DNA of 12,267 nucleotides from Phoronis ovalis (lineage: Eukaryota > Phoronida > Phoronidae). The stretch covers positions 1-12,267 of the forward strand of contig JAOXYB010046525.1 in NCBI GenBank assembly GCA_028565635.1, read 5' to 3'. Both the position numbers and the translations under genes were made by a program. This document shows, one piece after another, positions 1 to 9,015 of the stretch. The notes under the pieces were generated by a model. The model was not told where the DNA came from and searched no databases. It saw only the letters and a list, made by a program, of their open reading frames with translations. Within the stretch, counting starts at the first letter, position 1, and every line of letters starts with the position of its first letter.

Positions 1-183
1 AGAATTTCATGTGTGGTTCCTCTGATGGTGAACAATAACTCTATGTTGATAAAAGAACCTTCGAAGCTATCATTTAACAATGGTTTATGTCAAAATTGGA
101 TGAAAATTGCATTGGAACCTATGGAATATATAATACTGGTTTCGTCTCATATGTTAGTTCTAAGAAAATATCCTCATGACTAA
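1..183 (+). other. Weak open frame from window edge, possible partial exon
   Basis: Frame 1 is open from the first base for 60 codons and closes with TAA at 181-183. An AATAAA hexamer follows at 254-259, so a last coding exon with a short 3' UTR is conceivable. I do not recognise the peptide, which is a mixed hydrophobic and polar sequence with no clear domain, signal or repeat. A 60-codon open frame is expected a few times by chance in 12 kb of AT-rich DNA read in six frames, and no splice acceptor is visible because the 5' side is outside the window. Chance is the more likely explanation. Confidence 0.15.
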
Positions 184-2357
184 GAAATTAGAGTATTTAA
201 GAAAATTAAAGCCTCTTTATTTTTTTAAAGTTTGTAATAATTACTGATTCCACAATAAAACATCGTTAAACCATCATTGTTACCAGCAGAAATAGGAATT
301 AATAGAAACATATGAAAATGGCGGGATGAGTGTCTAATAAAGTTCTATTGGCCTGGAAAACCAGCACCCTAATCGTTAAGCCACATTTTCTGTAGCGTAC
401 AGTCGATATGCGGTATATACGGCAAAAATACAAATACGTTTTTACAATGTTTTACTTTAGTTCGAAAGTATTTGCACTTTTAGAAGGAATCTATCTTTCG
501 CATACTTCTTGGAAAATGCTGCCCTGTTGTCCTCGGTGAACTACATTGCATTACGAATATGAGATATGAATAAATGGGGGTTGTGACAGTTTCCAGTTCA
601 TTTATTTTCTTTTTGGTGTTATGCTGTTTGTTTAGTATTTTCCTTACCAGATCTGTGCACGTCATGTTACTTAGCATTTCCATTTCATCAGTTCTGAAAA
701 CATAATAGAAAGTTTTTACCCGATTCTCTTATAAGAAATATTTCATTATCACTATAATTAATGTGGTAAACTTCTATTTCATTTTTATATGTTTGCATTA
801 TTTGTAAATTAAGCGTACTTTACAGGAAAAACGTTACGACAAGCCATAAAGTTCAAATTGTCTATTATTAGTGAATCAAAATAAGGGCTTCCGTAGAATA
901 GAAGTCCTCATAAAATTAGTGTTTTTAAATTGCCTTTAATCGAGCATCAACTTAAATTTTTTTATCCACATATTATCCGTTCCTTGAAGAAGAGCTCAAA
1001 CTTTAGAATATGGTATCAAAAATAATAGATGCCCAACTGTTAGAATTGTTTTTTATCCACAAAGAAGAATACATTGATGAGCTGATGCACATGATAGCCT
1101 TACAATTATTCTCCAAAAAAAACACACCCTACCATTCCTTTATTAGTTGCGCAATTTTAAAAAGCTTTTCCTTATCAAAATACAAGCACTTCCTAAAATA
1201 CAAGTCTCTAAGAAACCTTGAACTCAATGGCCCGTAATGGTCGCATTCTTTTAATATGCTATTAATAATTGCTTAAGGTATCAATGAAAAAGTGGTTTTG
1301 CTGTTTAATTATAGCTCTTCTGTGGGTTAACATTAGGGCGTATATTCAATTGGCCTCTGATCAATATAAAATTAACATGGATTAATTCTCATCTTTTTAT
1401 TAAGTTAGACTAAGAATTAAACCTGTAGTTTTTAAATTTGTTATCAGCATGTTTGCTTTTCATATTCAAGCTAATGCTAACGTTGTCTACTGTTGAGATA
1501 ATATGAATAGCCTCATACATCCAGTGAGCAACGCATGAACATCTAAATGATAGAGAGCAAGTTCACGGTAACGATATCCTATGCAGCAGATTTTTTTTAT
1601 ATTAGATGCTGGATCAAAGTAGAAACATATTTATTATAAATAAATTGGGGGAAATGTGATATAATAAAATCTAAAGGTAAAACAAATAAAAAGTACATTA
1701 TCCCATTATTGGGATTTTTATTTCTTATTTTTTTTTGCAGTATATAAAACAATTAATTCCTTTCAAATTGTTTGGGAAATAAAAAATCACAAAAATGTGA
1801 TAATAAAGACATTGAAAACAAAATTAAAATACAGCTTTGCTTCAGTAAATACCATTTGATTAAATATAAACTGTATCTGTATAGTATAGTACACACACTT
1901 TTGGACTTACAAAATATTCGTGCTTATCTACTTAAAATAACCAAAGTATCTAATATAGCTGTTACTTACAATTTTGCTACCAGGTGGAGCCACTTATAAG
2001 TAAACAACAGTGATTCCTAGAAAAAACACTTGTTTTCCCCTATAGCTAGACGATTTCCGTAATCTAGGATATATCCTAGCCGTAATAGCCTAATTTGTTC
2101 TAGTCCTAGTCTGAATAAATCCATCTGGTTGTGTTCAGTGCCTTTTCTACTAATGTCTGGGTTTAACCATAGTCAATTGTTGTTATATTCCTTCCATTTA
2201 ATAATAATGCACATTACACGTCATGTAACTTTGCCCATCTGAGATAAGCCTTTAATTTCTCTTTGTGTGAACCATCGTCGCCTACCACATCTATTCTATG
2301 TCTAAATATAATTCTGAAAAGCTGGGACTAATATAACTACAATCGTATTACCATTTC
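184..2357. other. Non-coding AT-rich stretch, no gene recognised
   Basis: No protein family is recognisable here in any frame. Open frames of 60-75 codons at 480-683 (minus), 1010-1237 (plus) and 1772-1999 (plus) show no domain, and I treat them as chance. A good-looking splice acceptor (long T tract then GCAG) ends at 1740, but each frame after it meets a stop quickly or is unrecognised. The only clear structure is a perfect palindrome near 2064. The stretch reads as intergenic or intronic DNA. Confidence 0.5.
2064..2079. repeat. Perfect 16-bp palindrome
   Basis: CTAGGATATATCCTAG is its own reverse complement with no spacer. The neighbouring 40 bases are also rich in CTAG and CTA/TAG words (for example CTAGTCCTAG near 2100), so the dyad sits in a locally repetitive patch. 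No function can be assigned; it may be a chance dyad or a relic of a transposon end. Confidence 0.6.
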
Positions 2358-2642
2358 TTACATCAACCCGGTGTAATTAAAAATAACGCCTGTTTGGTGA
2401 TGCACCATAACTAACATATATTGAGCTAATTTTTGATTTTCATGTGCCATTTCATTTTCAATATTAAGCAATTCATTTCCCACCTCATCTAGATCGACAT
2501 AACCCACAAGCTCTCCAGTACTTTTGTCATAGACAAGATCTTGCTTAACTTTAACTTCATCTTGTAATAGACCAAAGAATGTTTTGTGGTTATCAGAAAA
2601 TATGCCCTTCTCTTCACACTCTTCACAGTCAAACAGGACCAT
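2358..2642 (-). pseudogene. P-element/THAP9-like transposase fragment
   Basis: The minus-strand frame of 94 codons matches what I know of the catalytic region of P-element-type transposases, the family that includes THAP9. Members cut and paste DNA in the nucleus using an RNase H-like fold. Residues 10-59 carry the family pattern: EEKGIFSDN, then LLQDEVKVKQDLVYDKSTGE at about 25-44, then GYVDL and the N-E-L-L motif. Residues 72-80 (LAQYMLVMV) fit the next strand. D28 lies where the first catalytic acid is expected. Family members run to several hundred residues, so this is only a fragment: no THAP zinc finger, no other catalytic acids, and resemblance stops after about residue 80 (near 2403). 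An in-frame stop lies just upstream of the ATG, without a visible acceptor. A GTAAGA donor-like site overlaps the stop, so a real exon ending at 2362 cannot be excluded. I favour a decayed transposon piece. Confidence 0.8.
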
Positions 2643-3697
2643 GGTATATTTTTATGTGTTTTTTTTAAAGTAAAACAATCAGTGTAATCATACATAGTTA
2701 CATTATATAACATGCAATGTTTTACATGCCACAAGAAATGTTTAGCCAGGATAAGTACTTTCGTAGATTATTTAACCAGAAATTAGGTGAAATTTACAGA
2801 AATTTTAAAGAATTTGATTTATTCCTCAAAAATATGACTTTTGTAAGTTTGATTACAAAAAAGTCATAAAATATAATTTTTTTGATTTGATGTTAATACA
2901 CCAAACTGGGTAGGAAAAAAATGAAAAATCATAGTTGCAAATTGCTTAGATGCATCACTTTATAGAGTAATTTCAATCAAAAAATGTCACATTTTGTGGA
3001 AAACTTTGATAATGCAGTTTACGCTGAATGTCCCCCTGCAGAACTATGACAGAAAAGTAAATCAACATTATTTTAACAAACATAATCAGATTATCTCGAT
3101 TTTTTCCGCAAACATTCTTGGAGATATAAAAAATCAAATTGCCTACCTTAAACATAAACAAAGACATAAACTAAACACGGGTTTAGGTGTTCTTCTGTAA
3201 ATCTGTAAATCGGTAAGAGCAATAATAAGCCTACTGACAAAATCCAAGATGGCTGCCCAAGCAGATTAGGTCCTAACAATAGAGTTACGTAATAGTCTAG
3301 AACAATTTCATATCCCTGGCCCTCTTAGTTATATTAGTTCCAGTGAATAGGTATCGCGGGGAAGTTAATGGACTATAGATAAACTCTAGCAGATAAACTC
3401 AATACAATGCTGTACGTATTATAACAACATTTATTCTAAAAAATGCTAACCAAGCTAAGGGAAAGTTTTCTTTTTTTAATGGTTGGCATACTTATATCAG
3501 GAATGAATTTTCAACTTTGATAACATAGCTTATGTTTTCGATTATTAGCTAGGGGGATAAAAGATTTTAGTAAGTCATAACATTTTTGTATTTTTCTTTA
3601 GCCGGTTGCTCTTTTAATACAGCAACCAAAATAATAAAAACGTCTAAAAAGGCTTGAATGAATCTATAGTAAGTCGTCTATTCAAAATGAATAAAGA
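2643..3697. other. Non-coding AT-rich stretch
   Basis: No coding family is recognised. Overlapping opposite-strand frames of about 65 codons near 2973-3200 shadow each other and look like chance. A YY1-like word (AAGATGGCTGCC) occurs near 3245 but stands alone. At 3601 a pyrimidine-rich tract and TTTAG precede a short hairpin; only about 18 codons are open after it, so no exon is called. Confidence 0.5.
3604..3627. repeat. Short inverted repeat (7-bp stem, 10-nt loop)
   Basis: GGTTGCT and AGCAACC pair perfectly across the loop CTTTTAATAC. The hairpin starts three bases after an acceptor-like TTTAG. It faintly recalls a histone 3' stem-loop but lacks the 6-bp stem and 4-nt loop, and no histone gene is nearby. 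Confidence 0.45.
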
Positions 3698-3801
3698 AAG
3701 GACACCTTGTCAATAAAAATAAGGACACAAAGGAAACAATAAGGACACACAAAGGAAACAATAAGGACACACTTAATAAAAAGGACACCTTACAATAAAA
3801 G
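3698..3801. repeat. AAGGACAC minisatellite, about five units
   Basis: The word AAGGACAC recurs at 3698, 3721, 3741, 3763 and 3781, a spacing of 18-23 bases. Between units lie AT-rich spacers, mostly variants of CAATAA(A). In the central units the related word AAGGAAAC alternates with AAGGACAC (at 3730 and 3752). The two central units are nearly identical and the outer ones more diverged, as expected for a tandem array that expanded from the middle. No coding potential is seen. Confidence 0.85.
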
Positions 3802-5004
3802 TTTTCAGCTATTATTTAGCACTTTCAAGTCTGAGTTATTTGTATAACCTGCACCCCCTATGAGTCTATTGTAACTGAAAATAGTCCTGTGCGTTACTGT
3901 GTTGCTACCAAAGCAGTGTGTGGCTTAGCTTGAGGTAGTTCCCTAAAGGGGTCACAATACAGAGAAAATCTTAATATATCCATGGGATGTTTACATAATG
4001 ATTTGGCATTTGCTAAATTGCAATGTTTCAAATTGCAACAGACAGAATATATTATATGCACTTCACATCATGGATGACCTAAAGTCCTCGGGACTGTATT
4101 CTGTTATACTAGCATTCAGATGTTTATGTTTAGAAAAGTTATACAAGACTAGCTTTTTACCTTGCCACTGATCAATTAAGAGCCCTGCCACTGTCCTTGT
4201 GAAAGTACAGAGAGAATTAAAACTAGGAACCACATTTATACGTAATTTACACTTATACTCAATAGGTAGTGATTTACACAAAATTTGAACAGAAAGATAC
4301 TTTTTTCGAAAAAAATTAACTAGAATATCACTGCAGATACCGAGCGGTTTTGTTCATTTTTTAAATTTATCTTTTCAAAGTAAGTTTTTACCCAATTCCG
4401 TACAGCTTAGATAATTGTGAGACAGATAAACGAGACTATTTTTGTTCATTTTTCCATTGTCTTAATGTATTTACTCAAACTATAAAGTTGTCTGCATTAT
4501 GTATGTAAACATAACACATATAACCGAGTATATCGCAGTTCAAATTGTAACTGTTTGAAATTAGTTATTTGCAGCCAGAATATATTTCTTGAAATATTTT
4601 ATATACTATGCCATCATATTTCAAGGTTTTGGGCTAAAACATTAGTCTGATAACTGTCTACATACATCTCAGATTATAATTGGCTATTGGAGCTGCCAAA
4701 ACAATGCGAAGCTCTAACAACAAGGTTAAAAAAATGCAACATTGTGCAATTTATAGTTTACCATATTTTTAACTACTAGTATAAATTAACCCAATGCCGA
4801 TTAATAGCATCAATGTTAGTTCGGATCATAAAAAGTGACTCTAACTTACCCTATTTCATTAACATTAGCGTGATGTCCTGAACCTTGTTGATTACAGGAG
4901 CAGACGTAGAAGACGAATGTTATATTTCAATACAATCTTCACCTTAGGTTTAATGCTTCATAACAGAATTGACAAACAGTTAACAGATTTGGCAGAATTC
5001 CAAC
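3802..5004. other. Non-coding AT-rich stretch
   Basis: A 72-codon minus-strand frame at 4063-4281 has balanced composition but no recognisable domain and no convincing splice context; I leave it uncalled. An acceptor-like GATTACAG at about 4898 is followed by only about 17 open codons. Nothing else is recognised. Confidence 0.45.
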
Positions 5005-5313
5005 TTGGCGTACTTTGTATCACATATACCATGTGATGGAAATGTCCAGTGTCTCATTGTTTCGATTTGGAACAAAAGAAGATTGGGATTTCTTTTGACA
5101 AATTCATCATTTATGACTCATGGAAATTGTTCGTTGAAATTTATTTCTGATGCATCTGTTGTTATTCAGACATTATGTATAACACTGGAAGCAGTTTAGC
5201 AAAATCCCTTGACAGAAGTTTTTGGCGTACTCAGTGCCACATGATCATGTGATGGAAATTTCCAATGTCTCATTGTTTCGATTTGGAACAAAAGAAGATT
5301 AGGATTTCTTTTG
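5005..5313. repeat. Imperfect ~217-bp tandem duplication
   Basis: The segment beginning TTGGCGTACT at 5005-5097 recurs at 5222-5313, an offset of 217 bases. The longest shared block, from the C of GTGTCTC/ATGTCTC through GTTTCGATTTGGAACAAAAGAAGATT, is identical, and differences are otherwise scattered. The bases before each copy also resemble each other (TTGACA...TTGGC), so the repeat unit may be the whole 217 bases. Both copies carry a dyad near their start: ATCACAT/ATGTGAT with a 5-nt loop at 5019-5037 in copy one, and a perfect 14-bp palindrome at 5238-5251 in copy two. A satellite or a non-autonomous mobile element could produce this. The 64-codon open frame inside copy one is probably fortuitous. 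Confidence 0.85.
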
Positions 5314-5315
5314 GT

Positions 5316-5357
5316 AATGGAAATTTTCAATGTCTTACTGGGATTTCATGACTCATG
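5316..5357. repeat. Third, scrambled partial copy of the 217-bp repeat
   Basis: ATGGAAATTTTCAATGTCTTACTG aligns with the same part of both full copies (from about 5037 and 5251). It is followed directly by TTCATGACTCATG, which aligns with a later part of copy one (about 5103-5122). About 50 bases between the two parts are missing, suggesting internal deletion or unequal recombination of the array. Confidence 0.6.
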
Positions 5358-5418
5358 CAATTAATTTCTGTTTATTCACTTTGCTACTTTCTCCCGGTCG
5401 CACAAGCTGATGTTAACT
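5355..5418 (+). CDS. Possible first coding exon with signal peptide
   Basis: From the ATG at 5355 the frame reads a short n-region (MQ), a hydrophobic core (LISVYSLCYFLPV) and an AQA|D sequence that fits the A-X-A signal peptidase rule. The frame then runs into GTAAGTAT at 5419, a near-perfect splice donor. The exon would code 21 residues and leave one base (T) of the next codon, so the intron would be phase 1. The terminal exon at 11706 also enters in phase 1 on the same strand, so the two are frame-compatible; direct joining would make a protein of about 128 residues. Cautions: the ATG lies at the edge of the degraded repeat copy, no promoter is evident, and short hydrophobic frames are common in AT-rich DNA. 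This is a hypothesis. Confidence 0.3.
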
Positions 5419-6269
5419 GTAAGTATCAAGGGCAATAAATTGGCGAAAAACAATAAAAATGTACACTTTATTTTCATAAAACGTTTAAATCTCATTTGAA
5501 AATGTAGATGCAAAAACAGCGTTGTCGATAATATACTCAGTAAAAGCAATTGGAATGTTTCATATGTTAATCGTTTTGAGGTTATAGAATATTTACGAAA
5601 TAAATTAATGCAATCAATCTCAAAAATTTAAGGTCAACGTTATCAACTGACCACACGCAAAGAAACCGATATTCAATCGATGCTTCCATCGAGTTATTTC
5701 GCTTTAAATTTAATTTTTAAATATGCTTTTTACGTCATCATAACGACCAACACATTGAAAATATAGATTTGTAGTTCAGTCTGATTCTGAAATAAACACG
5801 AGAAAAAATCCAGCAACCATTGATGTTCAACATATTACTATTAGAAAATTTGACCATTTAATAAAAAAGCCCTTTATTTAAAAAAGAATTAAAAATTAAA
5901 AATTGATCGTTCTTACCGATTTTAATGCAAATTATAGGTTTTCCTGCAATATCAGCTCATTGAATTTATACTTTGAAGCAGAAGTAGTGATGTACTAATT
6001 AAAAGTAGCTTCTTTTACTTGTAATTAAACAAACAGTTACCCTGGTTTAACACTGCAAATTATTCTTAATTTAACCTTTGAATTTTATTTTTGCAGCAAA
6101 AGCAAAGTACCAATGACATACTTTGTTAAAGTATTGCACTGCTCTATAATGCTAACTATACTTTTGTACTATTTATGGAGAAGTATCGATGCTACCGGGC
6201 ACTAGTGCATTAAGAAAATGTCTACAAAAACGACACTTTTATATATTTGTAGAATGGTGTTATTTCCAG
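5419..6269. other. AT-rich stretch, possibly intronic
   Basis: No coding family is recognised. A strong acceptor-like site (TTTTATTTTTGCAG) ends at 6096. It is followed by a 30-codon frame from the ATG at 6113 to the TAG at 6203-6205, whose peptide has a hydrophobic core and resembles a signal or anchor sequence. No good donor lies inside it, so it is not called as an exon. Confidence 0.45.
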
Positions 6270-6628
6270 GCAATTCGAAAGCATAACTTATTTAGGGTAA
6301 ACAAGTGGGTGCAAAATGGCAGGTAAGATTTTGATCCTAAATTGACACGTCACGAAACGTACAATGCAATATTTGAAATTCAATATAAATGTGGCAAACT
6401 ACGTAGTGATTTAGTAACAACAGATTGTTAATTGAAACAGCTTTAACTGATATTTGAAGGTCTTACAATAACACCGTAAAGGACTTTACCCGGAGACATA
6501 AGAGTCAGAGAATTCTGAGAATTGATTATTTATTAGCGAATAATAAAACTGTCAGCCCGGATCGATATAATTTTGAAAAAGATCCATCCCATTGGAAACT
6601 AATTATTAGTATTTTGAAAAATAAGGTA
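6270..6628 (+). pseudogene. LINE endonuclease domain remnant
   Basis: In one frame 6288-6320 reads LFRVNKWVQNG, followed after a stop by a GDFN-like relic (about 6321-6335). In LINE endonucleases this pair is a W-ending helix and the GGDFN strand. After a frameshift, 6425-6628 is open except for TGA at 6455-6457, which sits where family members have tryptophan (DIW-R). It reads VKDFTRRHKSQRILRIDYLL at 6476-6535, matching the FTWRR...RIDYFL signature near the end of the domain. WKLIISILKN (6593-6622) fits the linker pattern YWKFN-S-LL. A shifted frame continues weakly to about 6690. The catalytic N-terminal half is not found. Confidence 0.75.
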
Positions 6629-7029
6629 TGAAAATCTAATAAGTAAAACAATATCAGAAATGCGTAAAATGAAGATCAAACAAGTACAGAGTGACACAAA
6701 ATAAACAGAACAGCACACATTTTGTAAAAAATTATGTGTCTCATCAAATTTGACAACAACTTTTTAAATTCTTTATTGTCTACTGTATTTAACATGTATG
6801 TTTTTTGCGTTTTGTTGTTTGAAAGCTGTTAAAAACGGTACAACATAAATTAAAAATAAACTAAAATTTGTCTATTTGATATATTTTTAGAACACTTGTT
6901 TATTACAACGCAACATTTTTACATTTTACAAACAAAGCAATGCCGTAAAATTTATTTCAACACTAAACTTGCCCTCATTAGCAAATCTACCTGTTGTTAA
7001 ACAACAGGCCTTATGCATGTTGATCTCTA

Positions 7030-7693
7030 AAAAGAAGTTTGGTCCAAAATATAGTTCAACATCCTTGAATTCTTTTTTATAGAAAGGAGTATTAGGCAAT
7101 GTTGTCCCATTTTTCCATTACTTTTTTATAGCATTAAACTGTTATTGCTAGAAGACAAGAATTCGGTAGCAAATGTCATAGAAATATTAAATAAGTTCGT
7201 GAAAATATCAGGTCTGCAGTTAAATAAGCGCAAATAACAGAAATATATTTTTTTGTTAGGAAAAAACAGATGTATTAAATTGGAAAGCAAAATCTAAATT
7301 TCAGGAATTAGATTTGTGACCAATTACAGCTACATGAAATTAAAAAAATGGGAAATAGAATAGAAAATATAAAAAATAAAAAAATATTTGCCAATGAGAA
7401 ATCTTATTATTGTAGAACCCTTGTGAACTCTTTATTATGTTTCGAGTTCTTTTATCTAATGGAAGGGATTAGTATTCCAACAAGTAATAATAATTTACAA
7501 TAATTTATTCTCTATTTTTTCAATTCATGTGGAACGAAGAGAAATTTTAAAGTAATTGATAGAAAATAGTTTTAAAAAAAAATTGAAAGAAATGTAATTA
7601 TTCAGGACTATGTATGGTAAGCGGGGATTGCAATTGATATATGTACTTCAAATGCCAATGGCTATTTTGATAAAAAGGATAAGTAAACTAACA
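7030..7693 (+). pseudogene. LINE reverse transcriptase remnant lacking YADD
   Basis: Weak FGPK at about 7038 precedes KGVLGNVVPFFHYFFIALN (7083-7139), a decayed form of the RT motif GVRQGCPLSPYLFI. The next block, shifted in frame, starts at 7148 with LEDKNSVANVIEILNKF and continues to KISGLQLNK (7202-7228). That block normally follows the YADD active site by only a few residues, so about 40 codons including the catalytic aspartates appear deleted near 7140. Further matches are ISGIRFVTNYSYMKL (7298-7342), NSLLCFEFFYLMEGISIP (7426-7479), FMWNEEKF (7524-7547) and the GGL-RM-like GKRGLQLI (7616-7639), ending in IKRISKL (7670-7690). Stops lie at 7235, 7295, 7361, 7501, 7548 and 7694. It cannot encode an active enzyme. 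Confidence 0.8.
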
Positions 7694-8041
7694 TGAAAAG
7701 TTTCATTATTTAAACACATTAGGAAAAACTCATTTCGTACTACACAGTAATATTATAGTAGGAAAAAGAGTGTTGAATATATAAAGACATAATGTCCTTC
7801 AACAACAGCCGCAGTTTTGTTTAATCCGGAAGTAACCGATTCCACACGATTTGTAGATCCTAGAATTTGTAATTCTTAGACAAGCGTATGTAAAATTACT
7901 AGATGCCCTGAGCCATCGTTTCTACCAACATTCAGACAAAGTATAACAGTCAAACACCATTTAAAGCTCATCTGATGGAAGCAGAGGAAAATATACATAG
8001 AGATGAACAAACATTTGCTTTTCTATAAACCGTGCAGCCCA

Positions 8042-8059
8042 GGGTAAACACCCTTACCC
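8042..8059. repeat. Small dyad GGGTAA/TTACCC
   Basis: GGGTAA at 8042-8047 pairs with TTACCC at 8054-8059 across a 6-nt loop (ACACCC). It is short and without known function. Confidence 0.4.
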
Positions 8060-8737
8060 CTGTTTTAAATAAAGGTAATCAAATATATACCCTGTCGTAA
8101 ATTAATAAACATGAAAATTATACCGTTGTAAATAATTCTCCCAGAATAGATACCCTATGCAAAATTCACTTGTAAATTATATAACCTGTCAACCGAAGCG
8201 ATTACCATCTATCAATAAACAAGGTTGATGGGCTGATCGCCATTACCATACAATATGACTTATGAGAAGGCATATCCGCATTATCAAACTTGGGTGTCAG
8301 AACTAAATGCAAAAGTTATGAGCGATATCCGTATGACTTAAGACCGCATAAAAATTGGACAAGTTTTAAGATGATAAAAATGTACAAGCAGCTAAACGTG
8401 CAAGGCAGCTGAAACAATTTGAAAGGAATGAACAAAGATTTGTACCGATTCGGATATATGAATAGTTATATTCCGATTTCACTTTTTAAAATATTGTACT
8501 TATTTACTCTTTTGCTACTTCGTATAATGAATGATTGTAAGATAAAAATGATTCTTAAATAACCACGCAAAAGCTTTATATTTATCATTAATAAAATTGT
8601 AATTAAAAAACTGCAATACCTTTATTACACGAACGCTAAAACACGCTAGATACTTTCCGTCAGTACAACGCCCACCCCTGTATTTTTTGTATGCATATAG
8701 TAAAAATACGGGGACTTTTTTCATATATTCAAAATGT

Positions 8738-8853
8738 ATGGGGGACCTTGGTGCTGCGTTCGGGACTTTGGGATGTTGGAGTTGGGCTCTTTGGGCTTGG
8801 GCTGGAGTTGGGAGGTGGCCTTTCCCTTGGGTGTGTGGGATGGGGGGACCTTG
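8738..8853 (+). repeat. G-rich low-complexity island with G-quadruplex potential
   Basis: The plus strand is packed with GGG runs separated by T-rich spacers (TTGGGC and TTGGGA words), in sharp contrast to the AT-rich surroundings. Runs at 8784, 8793, 8799 and 8810 are spaced by loops of 6, 3 and 8 bases, close to the usual G-quadruplex rule (loops up to 7). The island is bounded by near-identical words ATGGGGGACCTTG (8738-8750) and ATGGGGGGACCTTG (8840-8853). Related GGGGAC-TT words occur at about 8710 and 8762. This suggests a degenerate minisatellite. The proline-rich translation of the complementary strand is a by-product of composition. Confidence 0.7.
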
Positions 8854-9015
8854 TGGTAGTAAGGAAGCAAATAAGCAAAAAGATTTTTTTTTGAAAATGA
8901 TCAACAAAACATGATTGTGGTTTCTTAAATAATATCTCGACATCTTGCATAAATCCGTGTTCCCACTTCTAATCATTATCCAAAAGAAGTTTGAGGTCAA
9001 GAGGGTAACAGTGCA

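Larger units (their letters stand above)
7694..9015. other. ~1.3-kb non-LINE stretch inside the LINE remnant
   Basis: Between the RT thumb region and the ORF2 C-terminus, family members usually have a few hundred bases of coding sequence, but nothing here reads as LINE. The stretch is AT-rich except for a G-rich island at 8738-8853. It also has a small dyad at 8042-8059 (GGGTAA/TTACCC). It may be a later insertion or sequence decayed beyond recognition. I found no terminal inverted repeats or target-site duplication. The 161-codon minus-strand frame at 8515-9000 is the complement of the G-rich island plus AT-rich flanks and looks fortuitous. Confidence 0.5.

Noticed and set aside
1010-1237. 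75-codon plus-strand frame, with the complementary strand also largely open
   Set aside because: I tried reading both strands as a LINE fragment or host exon and found no motif in the right order.
1772-1999. 75-codon plus-strand frame downstream of an acceptor-like T tract and GCAG at 1740
   Set aside because: The frame from the acceptor itself hits a stop after at most about 14 codons in the frame examined; the longer frame starts later, is lysine/isoleucine-rich from AT bias and has no domain.
3244-3256. AAGATGGCTGCC, a YY1-like site, and similar words near 316, 9297 and 10381
   Set aside because: Single short motif matches in a 12-kb window are expected by chance, and none lies near a convincing transcription start.
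3604-3627. Resemblance of the GGTTGCT hairpin to a histone mRNA 3' stem-loop
   Set aside because: The loop is 10 nt rather than 4, the stem sequence does not fit the consensus, and no histone gene is present.
4063-4281. 72-codon minus-strand frame of fairly balanced composition
   Set aside because: No family recognised, no splice acceptor or donor of good quality at its ends, and its length is within chance expectation.
8515-9000. 161-codon minus-strand frame, the longest in the window, with a proline-rich middle
   Set aside because: The proline-rich part is the complement of the G-rich low-complexity island, overlapping frames are open on both strands there, and the flanks encode AT-driven sequence without any domain.
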